Shown: positions 16,641 to 26,085, counted from the first letter of the stretch. The stretch: 64,000 bases of DNA from Poriferisodalis sp965208485 (GCF_965208485.1 NZ_OZ242344.1:2232001-2296000); one strand, 5' to 3'. Program-made: numbers and translations. Notes: generated by a model not told the origin, from the sequence alone.

Positions 16641-19600
16641 CTAGGCCGACATGGGCCTGATCGAAGCCGACGACGACCATGCCCCCCGTCCTTGAGTGTT
16701 CTGTGCCCTGACTCGGACCCTGTAGCTCTTGCCGTTTGTCAGGGTTCCAAGCGTCGTGCTCAATTCCATGAGGTCCGAGTGGGACACGACCTGCCAACCG
16801 GCACCACCGACATCGGAGCAATCGGTGTCGGTGTCGTTGCAGTACGCAACTTCGTACCCGACGATTTCCGAGTGATTCTTGGCGGGCGCAGACCACGTCA
16901 CGGTGATCTGCGCGTTACCGGCCATCAGACGGGGCGCCGAGGGCCGATTCGGGCCACCTGCTCTCGCCGACTGCGCGGTGCTCCATTCGCTGTCGCCCTC
17001 GCGCCTGCTGGTCGTCAACAGCTCGACTGTGTACTGCGTGTCGTTGGTGAGACTGGAGACCGTGTAGGTCCTCCGGGTGGCTCCGCTCAAGTTTCTCGTC
17101 ACCCAGTCGGTGCCCGTATTCGGGTCACAGCTCCCGTCGGCAGCGCAGTACCGCAGCTTGAAGCCCGTGACCGCCGACCCGTTCGCGCTGGGTGCCGACC
17201 ACGAAGCGATCAACTGACGGTTGCCCGACGCGATCTCGACGGTGCTGGGTGCGCTGGGTGCGCCGATCGGCATTCCCATGGCAGGCGACGACCACGGACT
17301 CTCACGGCTGTCGCCGGTCGTAGCACGTACCCGCACTTGATACGCAGTTCCGTTGGTCAGGCCTCCGATGATCGCGCTGGTGCCGATGCCTGAGTGGCTG
17401 TGCGTTTCCCACATGCTGGACCACGTCGGATTCGAGGCACAGGTCAGAACCGTCGTGTCGGCGTTGGTCGCGGTGCAGGCCCGGTATCGCACGTCGTAGC
17501 CGCCGATGATCGAGCCGTTGGATCGCGGAATAATCCAATTCACCGTCAACTCGCCGTCGCCGGTGGTTACCCTCGGTGTGGTGGGCGCCGCCGGTGCGCC
17601 CACTGGCGTGCCTTCTGCCGGTGTCGCGGTCCACGGCCCCCAGCCCTTCTCGTTCTCAGCGCGCACTCGTACTTGGTACTTGGTGCCATTGGCCAGTCCG
17701 GTGATGATCCGCGACAGGCTCGCACCGACATCGCCGTGAAGCCGCCAGTTCCCCCAGGCCGGCTCGTCTCCAGTGCAGTTCGGCGGCGTGGCCGTGCACG
17801 CCCGGTAGGCCACCTCGTAGCGCTCGATCGTCGAATCGTGATCGTCAGGCTCATCCCAGTCGACTCGGAGCTGGCGATCGTCCGGAGTCAGCTCCGGGGC
17901 AGCCGGAGCGTCGGGTACCGCAGTCACGACGGCGGACTCGATCTGCGACCAACCGCTGTCGCCAGTGCTGCTCGTGGCTCGTACTCGCACTTGGTACGCG
18001 GTGTCATTGGTCAGGCCGGAAATCGTCCTGCTGGTGGTCGTGCCGGTGTCACTATGCGGCTGCCACGTCTCGTTCCACTTGGGACTCGACGTACAGTCCT
18101 TCCGCGTCGCCGTGCAGGCCCGGTACTCCACGATGTAGCCGCTGATGGTCGAACCGTGCGACTCCGGCTCGGCCCATGACACGACGAGTTGCATGTGGCT
18201 TGGCTCCAAGGCCAGCCCTGTCGGCGTCGACGGCGCTGCAACCGGGATGCCGGATGCGACTGGCGACCACAGCCCCACGCCGTTGGCGCTGCGAGCCCGC
18301 ACTCGCGCTTCATACTTCGTGCCGTTGGTCAACGCGGTGATCGTCGCAGTGATGCTGGTGGCCGCGTACCTGAGCTCGATCCAGTTCCCCCACGTCGGGT
18401 CGGACGTGCAGTCCTTCGGCGTCGCCGTGCAGGCCCGGTACTCCAAGTGGTACTGGGTTATCTCCAGTCCATTGCCGCTCGGCGCTGGCCATGAGAGACC
18501 GACCTGCTGATTGCCCACGGTCATGGTCAGGGCGGAAGGAGCGTCAGGCCGCAGCGACGGCGTGCCCGACGCGGAAGAAGACCACTGCCCGTCCCCGACG
18601 CTGTTGGCGGCGCGGACGCGCACCTTGTACGTCGTGCCGTTGTTCAATGCGGTGATCGTGTAGGTGGTCGCAGGCGGGTCTGCTCCGGTTCCGCTGACCT
18701 GCCTTGGTGCTGTCCAATCACCGTCGATGCTGCAATCTGCCGTGCTCACGCAGTGGGCAATGTCGTAGCGGATGATGTCAGAACCGTTGTGCGCTGGAGC
18801 TTCCCACGTCACCACCAGCGTCTCGTCGCCCGGGGTCAGCGTGGGAGCCGTCGGCTTGGACGGCTTGCCAAGCGGAGTCGACTCCCCAGCAGCCGAATAC
18901 GGCCCGAAGCCATGGGAAATGACGGCTCGCACCCGCACTTCGTACTTGACGGCATTCGTGAGACCAGTGATCGTCAGCTCGAGGGTGCTGATGTCCGTGT
19001 GCCGTCTCGTCTGCCAGCTCCCCCATCGTGGATTCGATCTGCAATCCTTCGGCGTCGCTGTACACGCCCGGTACTGCACGTCGTAGCCGTTGATCGTCGT
19101 GCCGTTGCCCGTCGGCGCGCTCCACGAAACCACGATCCGGCGGTCGCCGGCTGTCAGAGCAGGCACGCCGGGCGCGTCAGGCAGGGCCGTCGGCGTGCCC
19201 GTCCTGCTCGACGACCACGGACCCACGCCTTGGTCAGCGCCGCCGAGGTCATTCTTGGCCCGGACGCGCACCATGTAGGCCGTGCCGTTGCTCAACGACT
19301 GGATCTCGTGCCTGGTCTCCGTGCCCGAGTGACCGGCGTCAGTCCAGCTTTCTGAATCGCTGGCACAGGTGCCGGTGCAGTACTCGACGTCATAACCGGA
19401 GATTTCGAGGCCGTTGTCCGACGGCGCGACCCATGTCACCACCACTTTCTCGTGACTTGGCTCCACGGTCGGAGTGCTCGGCCTCGCCGGCGCCGAGACC
19501 GGAGGCTCCTTCCCGGCCGCCGACCACGGTCCCGCCCCGTTGGCATTCCGCGCCCGCACCTGTACTTCGTACGCAGTGCCGTTGGTCAGCCCCGTGATCG

Positions 19601-21572
19601 TCACGATCTTGCCGGTGCCTGAATGGCTGAGTGCCCTCCAGTTGCCCCAAGTCGGCTCGGTATCGCAGGTCAGGACCGTCGGGTCGGACCCGGTCGCCGT
19701 GCAGGCCCGGTACTGCACGTCGTAGTCGTTGACAGGCGACCCGGAGTAGGCGGGTTCGTTCCATTGGACGAGGATCTGTCGATCACCCGGTGTCAGATCA
19801 GGAGCACGCTCGAAACTCGGCAACTGCTCAGGTGTCGCAGATGCAGATCGCGACCAGTCGCTCTCGCTCCCGCCGCTGCGGGCCCGCACCCGCACCTCGT
19901 GCTTGATGCCGTTGCCCAGCCTGGTGATCGTGGTGGTGATGCCAGTGCCTGTGTGGCTGTGCGGCGTCCAACTGCCGCATGTCAGGCTCGCATCGCAGGT
20001 CCGGTACTGCACGTCGTAGCCCTCGATGGCTCCGCCGCTCGGGGGAGTCGACGGCGCCCACGACACCCTCAACTGCTCGTTCGCGGCCTCCACAGTCAGA
20101 TCCGTTGGAACGGACGGCTTCGCTGTCTGCACCGCCGGTATGCCGGACACGGTCTGCGACCATGACCCGAGTCCGAAAATGTTGCGGGCCCGCACCCGCA
20201 CTTGGTACGCCGTGCCGTTGGCGAGGCCGGTGATGGTGGTGCTGGCGCCGGTGTCCGAATGGGCATGTGCGGCCCAGTTGCCCCACCTCGGGCTGGACAC
20301 GCAGGTTCTCAGCGTGGCCGTGCATGCGCGGTACTCCACCACGTAACCGGTGACCGCTGCACCGAAGGTGCTGGTAGGCGCCCTCCATGACACCGCCAAG
20401 CTCAAGTTCCCGGCAGTCGCCGTGAGCGACGTCGGTGCGGTCGGCGGGTCTGTGCCGATAGCCGTCAGCGTGCCTGCCGCGGCGCGCGCCGCAGTGTCGA
20501 TGCGGTCCGACCCGCTGATTCTGTGCAGAGCCGCCGTAGGGGCAAGAGCGCGCAGGCGGGCATGCAAGCTGGTGTCGAGCGCCGCGCTCCCGCCGACCAG
20601 CACGATCGCGCGCGGCCGCAGTGCCTCGATGCGGCGCTCTGTGGGCGTGGTCAACGTGCTCGTCTGGGAGTAAAGCACTGCGGCACCGCTGGTGACGGCC
20701 GCGTAGGCAGCAGCTACTCCCATGTCTGCTGGGCTCCACCCGTTCGCGATCACCAGCGTGGTGGACGTGTTCAGCGCGGCCGCTGCTGCGGTATCGCTGC
20801 GTGACGCGCCGCTGTGGCGCGTCACGCTGCGCACTGACGGAGCGAGCTCCCGGACACGATCGGCAAGGGATGCTGCGAGCACCGCCGTGCCCCCGACGAA
20901 TTCGACCTGCGATGGCTGCTGTTCGCGGATGATGCCCTCGGTCGGCACCGTCAGGCTGTCGGTGGTGGCCAGCAGCACCGCAGCATTGGATCTCGTCGCC
21001 GCCAAGGCCGCCGCGACGCCCGTGTCCGCGGCGCTGTAGCCGTTCGCCACAATGAACGTGGCGGCGGTCGACGGCACCGCCTTCGCAGCCGTGTCGAAGC
21101 GGTCCATGCCCTCGATCCGCCTGACTGCGGCACCGCCGACCAGTGAGACCACCTCATCTTGGACCTCGGTCGACAGCGCAGCCGTGCCGCCGACCAGGAT
21201 CACCGCCGACGGCTGGCGATCTCGGATGAAATTCGCCGTGCTGGTCGTGAGCTCTCGCCCGCTGGCATACAGCACCACCGCATCGGAAAGGCTGTCGCTT
21301 TCAAGGGCCGCGAGCGCCGACGCGACGGCCGAGTCGGCAGAACTCCAGCCGTTCGCGATGACGACGGTACCGACGGACCGACTCTGCGCCGACGCCGTGG
21401 GTGCCAGCACGGCGGCAAACAGCGCGAGAACAGCAAGAACCACAGCACCGCTGCACAGTCCCCGTCTGATGCGCCTCAGCCGCCCGTTGCGCGCGCGCGA
21501 GTCGTACCGGAATCGCTGATGCAGCCCGCTCAGCGATCTCGGCGATACAGAAAGCACCAATGCAAGCATCAT
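16641..21572 (-). CDS. giant secreted CWB2 / 12x FnIII surface protein
   Basis: This 1643-residue protein has a basic N-terminus and a hydrophobic signal ending ASA/QS near residue 62. Three CWB2 repeats follow (about 68-370; each with a VIANGWS.AD motif, a LVGG motif and a RI.G.DR.DTAA motif). Twelve FnIII domains fill about 376 to the end. Most FnIII domains carry a Cys pair in the first half (YRACTATPKDC-type), suggesting a disulfide in each. There is no LPXTG or C-terminal helix, so wall attachment by CWB2 is inferred. Either of two adjacent ATG codons (21572, 21569) may be used. It shares its CWB2-FnIII plan with the gene at 346 but lacks the peptidase domain. An adhesin or matrix role is likely, ligand unknown. 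Confidence 0.85.
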   Translation of the reverse strand: MMLALVLSVSPRSLSGLHQRFRYDSRARNGRLRRIRRGLCSGAVVLAVLALFAAVLAPTASAQSRSVGTVVIANGWSSADSAVASALAALESDSLSDAVVLYASGRELTTSTANFIRDRQPSAVILVGGTAALSTEVQDEVVSLVGGAAVRRIEGMDRFDTAAKAVPSTAATFIVANGYSAADTGVAAALAATRSNAAVLLATTDSLTVPTEGIIREQQPSQVEFVGGTAVLAASLADRVRELAPSVRSVTRHSGASRSDTAAAAALNTSTTLVIANGWSPADMGVAAAYAAVTSGAAVLYSQTSTLTTPTERRIEALRPRAIVLVGGSAALDTSLHARLRALAPTAALHRISGSDRIDTAARAAAGTLTAIGTDPPTAPTSLTATAGNLSLAVSWRAPTSTFGAAVTGYVVEYRACTATLRTCVSSPRWGNWAAHAHSDTGASTTITGLANGTAYQVRVRARNIFGLGSWSQTVSGIPAVQTAKPSVPTDLTVEAANEQLRVSWAPSTPPSGGAIEGYDVQYRTCDASLTCGSWTPHSHTGTGITTTITRLGNGIKHEVRVRARSGGSESDWSRSASATPEQLPSFERAPDLTPGDRQILVQWNEPAYSGSPVNDYDVQYRACTATGSDPTVLTCDTEPTWGNWRALSHSGTGKIVTITGLTNGTAYEVQVRARNANGAGPWSAAGKEPPVSAPARPSTPTVEPSHEKVVVTWVAPSDNGLEISGYDVEYCTGTCASDSESWTDAGHSGTETRHEIQSLSNGTAYMVRVRAKNDLGGADQGVGPWSSSRTGTPTALPDAPGVPALTAGDRRIVVSWSAPTGNGTTINGYDVQYRACTATPKDCRSNPRWGSWQTRRHTDISTLELTITGLTNAVKYEVRVRAVISHGFGPYSAAGESTPLGKPSKPTAPTLTPGDETLVVTWEAPAHNGSDIIRYDIAHCVSTADCSIDGDWTAPRQVSGTGADPPATTYTITALNNGTTYKVRVRAANSVGDGQWSSSASGTPSLRPDAPSALTMTVGNQQVGLSWPAPSGNGLEITQYHLEYRACTATPKDCTSDPTWGNWIELRYAATSITATITALTNGTKYEARVRARSANGVGLWSPVASGIPVAAPSTPTGLALEPSHMQLVVSWAEPESHGSTISGYIVEYRACTATRKDCTSSPKWNETWQPHSDTGTTTSRTISGLTNDTAYQVRVRATSSTGDSGWSQIESAVVTAVPDAPAAPELTPDDRQLRVDWDEPDDHDSTIERYEVAYRACTATPPNCTGDEPAWGNWRLHGDVGASLSRIITGLANGTKYQVRVRAENEKGWGPWTATPAEGTPVGAPAAPTTPRVTTGDGELTVNWIIPRSNGSIIGGYDVRYRACTATNADTTVLTCASNPTWSSMWETHSHSGIGTSAIIGGLTNGTAYQVRVRATTGDSRESPWSSPAMGMPIGAPSAPSTVEIASGNRQLIASWSAPSANGSAVTGFKLRYCAADGSCDPNTGTDWVTRNLSGATRRTYTVSSLTNDTQYTVELLTTSRREGDSEWSTAQSARAGGPNRPSAPRLMAGNAQITVTWSAPAKNHSEIVGYEVAYCNDTDTDCSDVGGAGWQVVSHSDLMELSTTLGTLTNGKSYRVRVRAQNTQGRGAWSSSASIRPMSA

Positions 21573-21633
21573 GCCGGACTCTATTTCTCGCCAGTCTGCG
21601 GACAGCGGATGGCAGAACGAGATCAGGCCATTG

Positions 21634-22413
21634 TCAGATCATGGAAACAGCGCGGCCGAGCAGGGCGAACAGCGGCACCTTGGTGGCTCCGAGTGCCGCA
21701 GCGACCTCTTCGTGGGAGATCTCGCCATCGAACATCCCTGCGGCCATGTTCGCCACGACGGCTATCCCGGCATAGGGAATGCCGGCTTCTCGGGCCAGCG
21801 CAACCTCGGGATAGCCGGTCATGCCGACGACGCTGCCGCCCATCTGGGCGTACATGCGGATCTCCGCCGGTGTCTCGAAACGGGGACCGTTGGTGCAGAC
21901 ATAGGTAGCGCTCTGCGCCACGTCGATGCGCTCGGCATCGGCGGCCGCTGCCAGCACGCCACGCAGTCTCGGGTCGTACGGCGTGGTCATGTCGGTGTGC
22001 ACCACCTGGCCGGGCTGGTCGAAAAAGGTGGCCGCACGGCCAGTGGTGAACTCCAAGCAGTCGTCGAGCAGCAGGAACGAGCCCGTCCCCCGCTCGGGCA
22101 CCATCGAGCCGACAACGCTCACCGCCAAGATGGCCCCCGCCCCCAAGTCCCTCATGGCGGCGATGTTGGCCCGGTAGTTGATTGCCGACGGCGGGATCGA
22201 GTGGTCGCCTCCGTGACGCGGCACGAAGACGATCCGCCGACCGTGCCAGAGCCCGGTCATTGCGTGAGCCTCGCCCCAGTCGGTGCTCACCGCGAGGTGC
22301 TCGGCTTCAGCGAGGCCGGGCAGCTCGTAGAAGCCGGTTCCCGCGATGATCCCGACCGGAGCCTGCTCGCCAGTCGCCGAGGTCGCGCTGCCGTCGTCGC
22401 CTGCGTCGCTCAC
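21634..22413 (-). CDS. 5'-methylthioadenosine / methylthioinosine phosphorylase
   Basis: The 259-residue protein belongs to the MTAP/PNP family 2. GTG 22413 overlaps the stop of the upstream deaminase as GTGA. Family motifs are GIIAGTGFYELPGL (phosphate loop), VPRHGGDHSIPPSAINYRAN, CTNGPRFETPAEI and GMTGYPEVALAREAGIPY. Because an MTA deaminase is encoded immediately upstream in the same operon, the physiological substrate may be 5'-methylthioinosine instead of methylthioadenosine; this is inference from context. The pathway salvages the by-product of polyamine and S-adenosylmethionine metabolism. Confidence 0.85.
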   Translation of the reverse strand: MSDAGDDGSATSATGEQAPVGIIAGTGFYELPGLAEAEHLAVSTDWGEAHAMTGLWHGRRIVFVPRHGGDHSIPPSAINYRANIAAMRDLGAGAILAVSVVGSMVPERGTGSFLLLDDCLEFTTGRAATFFDQPGQVVHTDMTTPYDPRLRGVLAAAADAERIDVAQSATYVCTNGPRFETPAEIRMYAQMGGSVVGMTGYPEVALAREAGIPYAGIAVVANMAAGMFDGEISHEEVAAALGATKVPLFALLGRAVSMI

Positions 22414-23753
22414 GTTCCCGACTCCCGTGCCAATCGTTGGGCTCGACGCTGCACCTCGTAGCGGGTCCGTGACTCGTCGACCGTGAGGCACACCCGGCCG
22501 GCCACCACTCGCTCGCCTCCCACCCAGACGTCGGTGACGTGGCGGCTGCCGCCTGCCCATGCCACATGTGCAATCAATTCCTGTGGCGAGGTGACTGGCA
22601 CGAACGCCACATCGTCGATGTCGAGCCGGATCATGTCGGCCCAGCGCCCGGTTTCCAGCGCGCCGATCTGCAGGCCCAGCGCCTCGGCTCCGCCACGCGT
22701 TGCCATCGAGATGGCCTGCTGCGCGCTCATCACAGTGGGATCGAGCGCGGTGACCCGGGCAAGCAGCGAGGCAATCTTGATCTCCTCCCACATGTCGAGG
22801 TCGTCGTTGGAGGCCGGCCCGTCGGTGGCGAGCGAGACCGTGATGCCCCGCTCGATCATCTCGGGCACCCGCGCCACGCCCGAGCCCAGCTTCATGTTGC
22901 TGACCGGGCAGTGCGCCACAGCCACACCGTTGGCCGCGTAGATATCCAGGTCGTCGTCGTCGAGCCAGACACCGTGGGCCGCCAGCACGCGCCCGTCGAG
23001 GGCCCCGGCCTCGGCCAGCAGCCGGGGCACGCTCGTCCCGCCGTGCGCTGCCGACAGTGCCTCGCCCTCATCTGCGGTCTCCGCCACGTGAATGTGCAGC
23101 AGCGCATCCAGCTCGCGAGCGGCGACGGCAATCTCCGCACAGGCCTCGATGCCCAAGTCGTAGGCCGAATGCGGCGCGAACCCGATGGTCGTGCGTCCCT
23201 CCGGATCGTGCTCGGCCGCGTGGACGGCGGCGATCTCAGCAATGCGACCGGCCACGCTGGCTGAGCTGTCGGCGTGCGCGATTGACAGCACACCCGGGCA
23301 CATGACCAGTCGGATGCCGGCGGCGCGCCCCGCATCGATCACGTCGTGCTCGTAGGCGTACATCTCGCAGGTAGTGGTGACGCCCGACCGCAGCATCTCA
23401 ACCGAGCCGAGCGTCATTCCCCACCACACGTCTTCGGGCCGCAGGCGGCCTTCGCGGGGCCACATCACCTCGGTCAGCCACGCCATCAGCGGCAGCCCGT
23501 CGCCTGCGCCCCGCACGAGCGTCATCGGGGTGTGAGCGTGGGTGTTGACCAGTCCCGGCATCAGCAGGCCGCCCATGTCGATCACGGGCGCCTCCGTCAC
23601 GGGTGCGTCCGCCGCCGGACCCACCCAGGCAATGCGCCCGTCGTCGCCGACATCCACCGCTCCACCCTCGATCACGGCGAACGCCTTGTCGCAGGTCAAC
23701 ACCACCTCCGCGAGGAATCGAGCGGCACCTGAGCGATGTGAAGAGTTCGGCAC
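22410..23753 (-). CDS. mtaD: 5'-methylthioadenosine/S-adenosylhomocysteine deaminase
   Basis: The 447-residue amidohydrolase begins at GTG 23753. Metal and catalytic motifs are in order: NTHAHTPMTLVRG, HIHVAETADEGE, LAAHGVWL, HCPVSNMKLGSGVARV and LATDGPASNDDLDMWEE. These match MtaD-type enzymes, which deaminate MTA or SAH to the inosine derivatives. It is coupled to the downstream phosphorylase by a GTGA overlap. Other substrates such as chlorinated or purine compounds are possible in this broad family. Confidence 0.85.
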   Translation of the reverse strand: MPNSSHRSGAARFLAEVVLTCDKAFAVIEGGAVDVGDDGRIAWVGPAADAPVTEAPVIDMGGLLMPGLVNTHAHTPMTLVRGAGDGLPLMAWLTEVMWPREGRLRPEDVWWGMTLGSVEMLRSGVTTTCEMYAYEHDVIDAGRAAGIRLVMCPGVLSIAHADSSASVAGRIAEIAAVHAAEHDPEGRTTIGFAPHSAYDLGIEACAEIAVAARELDALLHIHVAETADEGEALSAAHGGTSVPRLLAEAGALDGRVLAAHGVWLDDDDLDIYAANGVAVAHCPVSNMKLGSGVARVPEMIERGITVSLATDGPASNDDLDMWEEIKIASLLARVTALDPTVMSAQQAISMATRGGAEALGLQIGALETGRWADMIRLDIDDVAFVPVTSPQELIAHVAWAGGSRHVTDVWVGGERVVAGRVCLTVDESRTRYEVQRRAQRLARESGT

Positions 23754-23896
23754 GTCCTCATCTTCGCATCGGTCAGCCGCTGCGCCTCAACGCCTGGGCA
23801 CATGCCACAGTCTGCGGCTGTGACGCTGTTCCCGCGGCGGGCCCTCGACGCGATGCCCAGCAGCCGCCGGACTCGAGCGGTTCGGGTGCATGACGC

Positions 23897-24287
23897 GTGA
23901 TCGCCGACGAACGCTGGGACGCGAAGTACGCCGACCGAGATGAGCCAAGGGTCCCGTCAGACCTCGTGATCGAGCATGTCGAATTGCTGGGCGACAGCTC
24001 GACGGCCGTGGATCTGGTCGGCGGCACGGACGGCACGGACGGCACGGCGCTGTGGCTGGCCGAGCAGGGCATCGCGACGACGCTCGTCGACGTCTCGGGG
24101 CGGGCACTGGAGATCGCCCGCGTTGCGGCGGCCGACCGCTGCCTGCCGATGCAGACGGTGCAAGCCGATCTCGAAGCTGAACCGCTTCCGACCGCCGCAG
24201 AGCTGGGCAGCGAGCGCGGCTGCGATGTGGTCGTGTGCGCCAACTTCCTGCACCGGACGCTGCGCGCGAGGCATCGCGGCGTCGCAT
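23897..24287 (+). pseudogene. class I SAM methyltransferase, 3' part lost at a CTAG element
   Basis: The frame from GTG 23897 reads RWDAKYADRDEPRVPSDLVI, then a slightly repetitive glycine loop (VDLVGGTDGTDGTALWLAEQG), VDVSGRALEIARVAA and CDVVVCANFLHR. This is the Rossmann core of a small methyltransferase up to strand 4. At 24288 the CTAG-bounded palindromic element starts and the remaining third of the gene is not found beyond it. The frame stops inside the element at 24337. GTDGTDGT is encoded by a short tandem repeat. Confidence 0.65.
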
Positions 24288-24394
24288 CTAGGAGGGTGGT
24301 CGGAAATGGGGATCTTGCCGACACAGCAAGTCCCTGACCTGCGGGTTTGCATCTGGCAAACGCCGAAATAGCGGCTTTCCGACCACCCTCCTAG
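24288..24394. repeat. CTAG-bounded palindromic element, 107 bp (type A copy 2)
   Basis: It has the same arms and core as the copies at 6456 and 41134, read in the core-forward orientation; I count two substitutions from copy 1. It truncates a methyltransferase gene. Its right CTAG (24391-24394) is also the left CTAG of the next element. Confidence 0.8.
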
Positions 24395-24499
24395 GAGGCT
24401 GCTGTGAAATATGCAGGTCTGACGGGAAGCGCAAGCCCCTGACCTGCGGGTTTGCAACTGGACACCGTCCGAAAATCGACTTTTTCAGCATCCTGCTAG
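24391..24499. repeat. CTAG-bounded palindromic element, 109 bp, divergent arms
   Basis: It runs CTAG to CTAG with arms CTAGGAGGCTGCTG and, inverted, CTAGCAGGATGCTGA. The centre keeps CCCCTGACCTGCGGGTTTGCA-like sequence. It abuts copy 2 of type A through one shared CTAG, giving a tandem pair. Confidence 0.7.
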
Positions 24500-24591
24500 C
24501 TTCGCTTCGGAAGACCGCTGTTGATCGAAGAACTCCATTGTGATGTTGACGATCGCGGTGTCGCGTCTAGCTTCGCTTCGGAAGACCGCTG
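24496..24591. repeat. 25-bp direct repeat (period 71) next to the palindromic pair
   Basis: The 25-mer starting CTAGCTTCGCTTCGGAAGAC is present at 24496-24520 and 24567-24591. Both copies begin with CTAG, the first being the right boundary of the preceding palindromic element. The second copy lies just before the ribosome site of the next gene, so a 71-bp tandem duplication extended its leader. Confidence 0.65.
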
Positions 24592-24609
24592 CCAGAGGAG
24601 GTGCCCGGC

Positions 24610-25455
24610 ATGCGACACGTCCTGATCGTGGCCAATCAGACTCTCGTCGGAAGCCATCTGCAAGAACGGGTCGAGCACATCCTGGCGGTCGACCCGGAGA
24701 CCCGCTTTCACATCGTCGTCCCCGCGACAGGTGCGAACGGACCCGATCCCGCACGGGCGCTTGCAGGCGCGCGCCGCCGACTCAGCCAGGCCTTCGATGC
24801 GCTCGACGACATCGGCGCCAAGGTCACCGGCGAGGTGGGTCCCGCGCATCCCGTCGTCGCGGTCAACCTCGCCATCGACCGGCTTAATCCCGATCTCATC
24901 ATCCTCAGCACGCTGCCGACGGGCGCGAGCCGGTGGCTGCATCTGGATCTGCCGCATCGGCTGCAACGGCGCTTCGGCGTGCCGGTGGAGCACATCACTG
25001 CCGAGTCGCAAACCGTCGACCGAGCGGGCGGCTTCGAACCGCCCGTCCTGCATGCTCCCGACGACACCGTTCACGTGCTGCTGGCCGAGGAGAACCCTCA
25101 TGACGTCGACGTGCTCACCTTGGCGCTGGCAGAGGCCGGCACGCGCAACCAGGTACGTGTGGCGCACGACGGCGCCAACGCCCTCTCGTTCCTGCGCACG
25201 GTCGGTTCCTCCGAAGTCGACCTTGTGCTGTTCGACCTGAAGCTGCCGGTGGTGAGCGGTTTCGACCTGCTTGCCGAGGTACGGGGCTCGGATGAGTTCG
25301 ACAAGGTGATGATGGTCGCACTGACGACCGAGGAGGCCGCGGAGGACCGCGCCAAGGCCTACGACCTCGGTGCCGACGCCTTTTTGATGAAGCGTCCCGA
25401 CTACAGCCAGATGGCCCACGTCATCGACGACTTGCTGGCCGAAGTCGCCGGGTAA
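24610..25455 (+). CDS. Usp-like domain fused to a response-regulator receiver domain
   Basis: The 281-residue protein starts at ATG 24610, preceded by GAGGAGGTG at seven bases. Residues 1-135 look like a universal-stress-like Rossmann domain (MRHVLIVANQTLVGSHL, later LNPDLIILSTLPTGASRWLH). Residues 155-281 are a CheY-like receiver: acidic AEENPHDVDVL, phospho-acceptor D in LVLFDLKLPVVSG and conserved K in AFLMKRPD. There is no output domain. It may integrate a nucleotide or stress signal with a phosphorelay; the partner kinase is not in the window. Confidence 0.8.
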   Translation: MRHVLIVANQTLVGSHLQERVEHILAVDPETRFHIVVPATGANGPDPARALAGARRRLSQAFDALDDIGAKVTGEVGPAHPVVAVNLAIDRLNPDLIILSTLPTGASRWLHLDLPHRLQRRFGVPVEHITAESQTVDRAGGFEPPVLHAPDDTVHVLLAEENPHDVDVLTLALAEAGTRNQVRVAHDGANALSFLRTVGSSEVDLVLFDLKLPVVSGFDLLAEVRGSDEFDKVMMVALTTEEAAEDRAKAYDLGADAFLMKRPDYSQMAHVIDDLLAEVAG

Positions 25456-25483
25456 CCGGCGATCATCGGTACGGGTTGGCTGG

Positions 25484-25498
25484 CCCTGATTGTTCACG
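25484..25498. other. 15-bp solitary IS1380-type end
   Basis: CCCTGATTGTTCACG here is identical to the left tip of the IS1380-type element at 38056-38070. No other IS sequence surrounds it. It overlaps the 3' end of the ASCH-domain gene, whose last residues look non-homologous, so it may mark an old insertion or excision point. Confidence 0.4.
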
Positions 25499-25976
25499 GG
25501 ATTTGCGGTAGCGCATGTGAGGCGAACCCCGCGTCCGCGCGGACCGTCAGCGATCCGAGTCTGGTTGCGCCTTCGCGGTCAGTTCCACAGGGCGCAGATC
25601 GGGATGGCTTCGATGCGGTCAGTGTGTGCAGCGGAATTGGGATGGTCAGCGGTTCGGGACGTTCCAGCAGCAGCACCACGCTGCAGTCTCGGCCATCGAG
25701 GTAGGCGTCGAACTCGGTCTTGGACAGTGCGGTATCGGCACCGTGCAGGTGCCATCGCTCGTCGGCTTGGTACCGGTCAACGCTGCGGACCACGCATGTG
25801 CCGACGAGTGCTCGCTCACTACCCGACGCGTACAGCAGCGCCAGCGTGCGAATGGCGATGCGCGGCAATATCCATCGCACTTCGGCCGTCTCGGTGCCGG
25901 CCAGGATCGCCTCGGCGAACCTGGGCTTCAGCGAGAGCACCAGCGCCCGTGCAGGATCGACCGAGCGTTCGGGCAT
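25494..25976 (-). CDS. ASCH/PUA-like domain protein with altered C-terminus
   Basis: The 160-residue protein begins MPERSVDPARALVLSLKPRF and AEAILAGTETAEVRWILPR, the N-terminal signature of ASCH-domain proteins. These bind nucleic acid or nucleotides and are often genetic neighbours of RNA-modifying or HTH proteins. GSERALVGTCVVRSVDRY fits the domain middle. From about residue 120 the sequence becomes low in recognisable structure and ends at the solitary IS1380-type tip, so the native end may have been replaced. Confidence 0.6.
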   Translation of the reverse strand: MPERSVDPARALVLSLKPRFAEAILAGTETAEVRWILPRIAIRTLALLYASGSERALVGTCVVRSVDRYQADERWHLHGADTALSKTEFDAYLDGRDCSVVLLLERPEPLTIPIPLHTLTASKPSRSAPCGTDREGATRLGSLTVRADAGFASHALPQIP

Positions 25977-26085
25977 GGGAAGTAGGTCACGGCGTGTGCG
26001 TTCTCCCGCGTGACCGAGAATTCTGATTGGGCGGGCTCGGCGTCGGTGCCGCGGCGGAGCTGATCGGTTCGCTGTCGCGTGACGA

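Noticed and set aside
16641..21572. Sortase (LPXTG) anchoring of the large surface proteins
   Set aside because: No LPXTG-like motif or C-terminal hydrophobic/basic tail in either protein; CWB2 repeats suffice.
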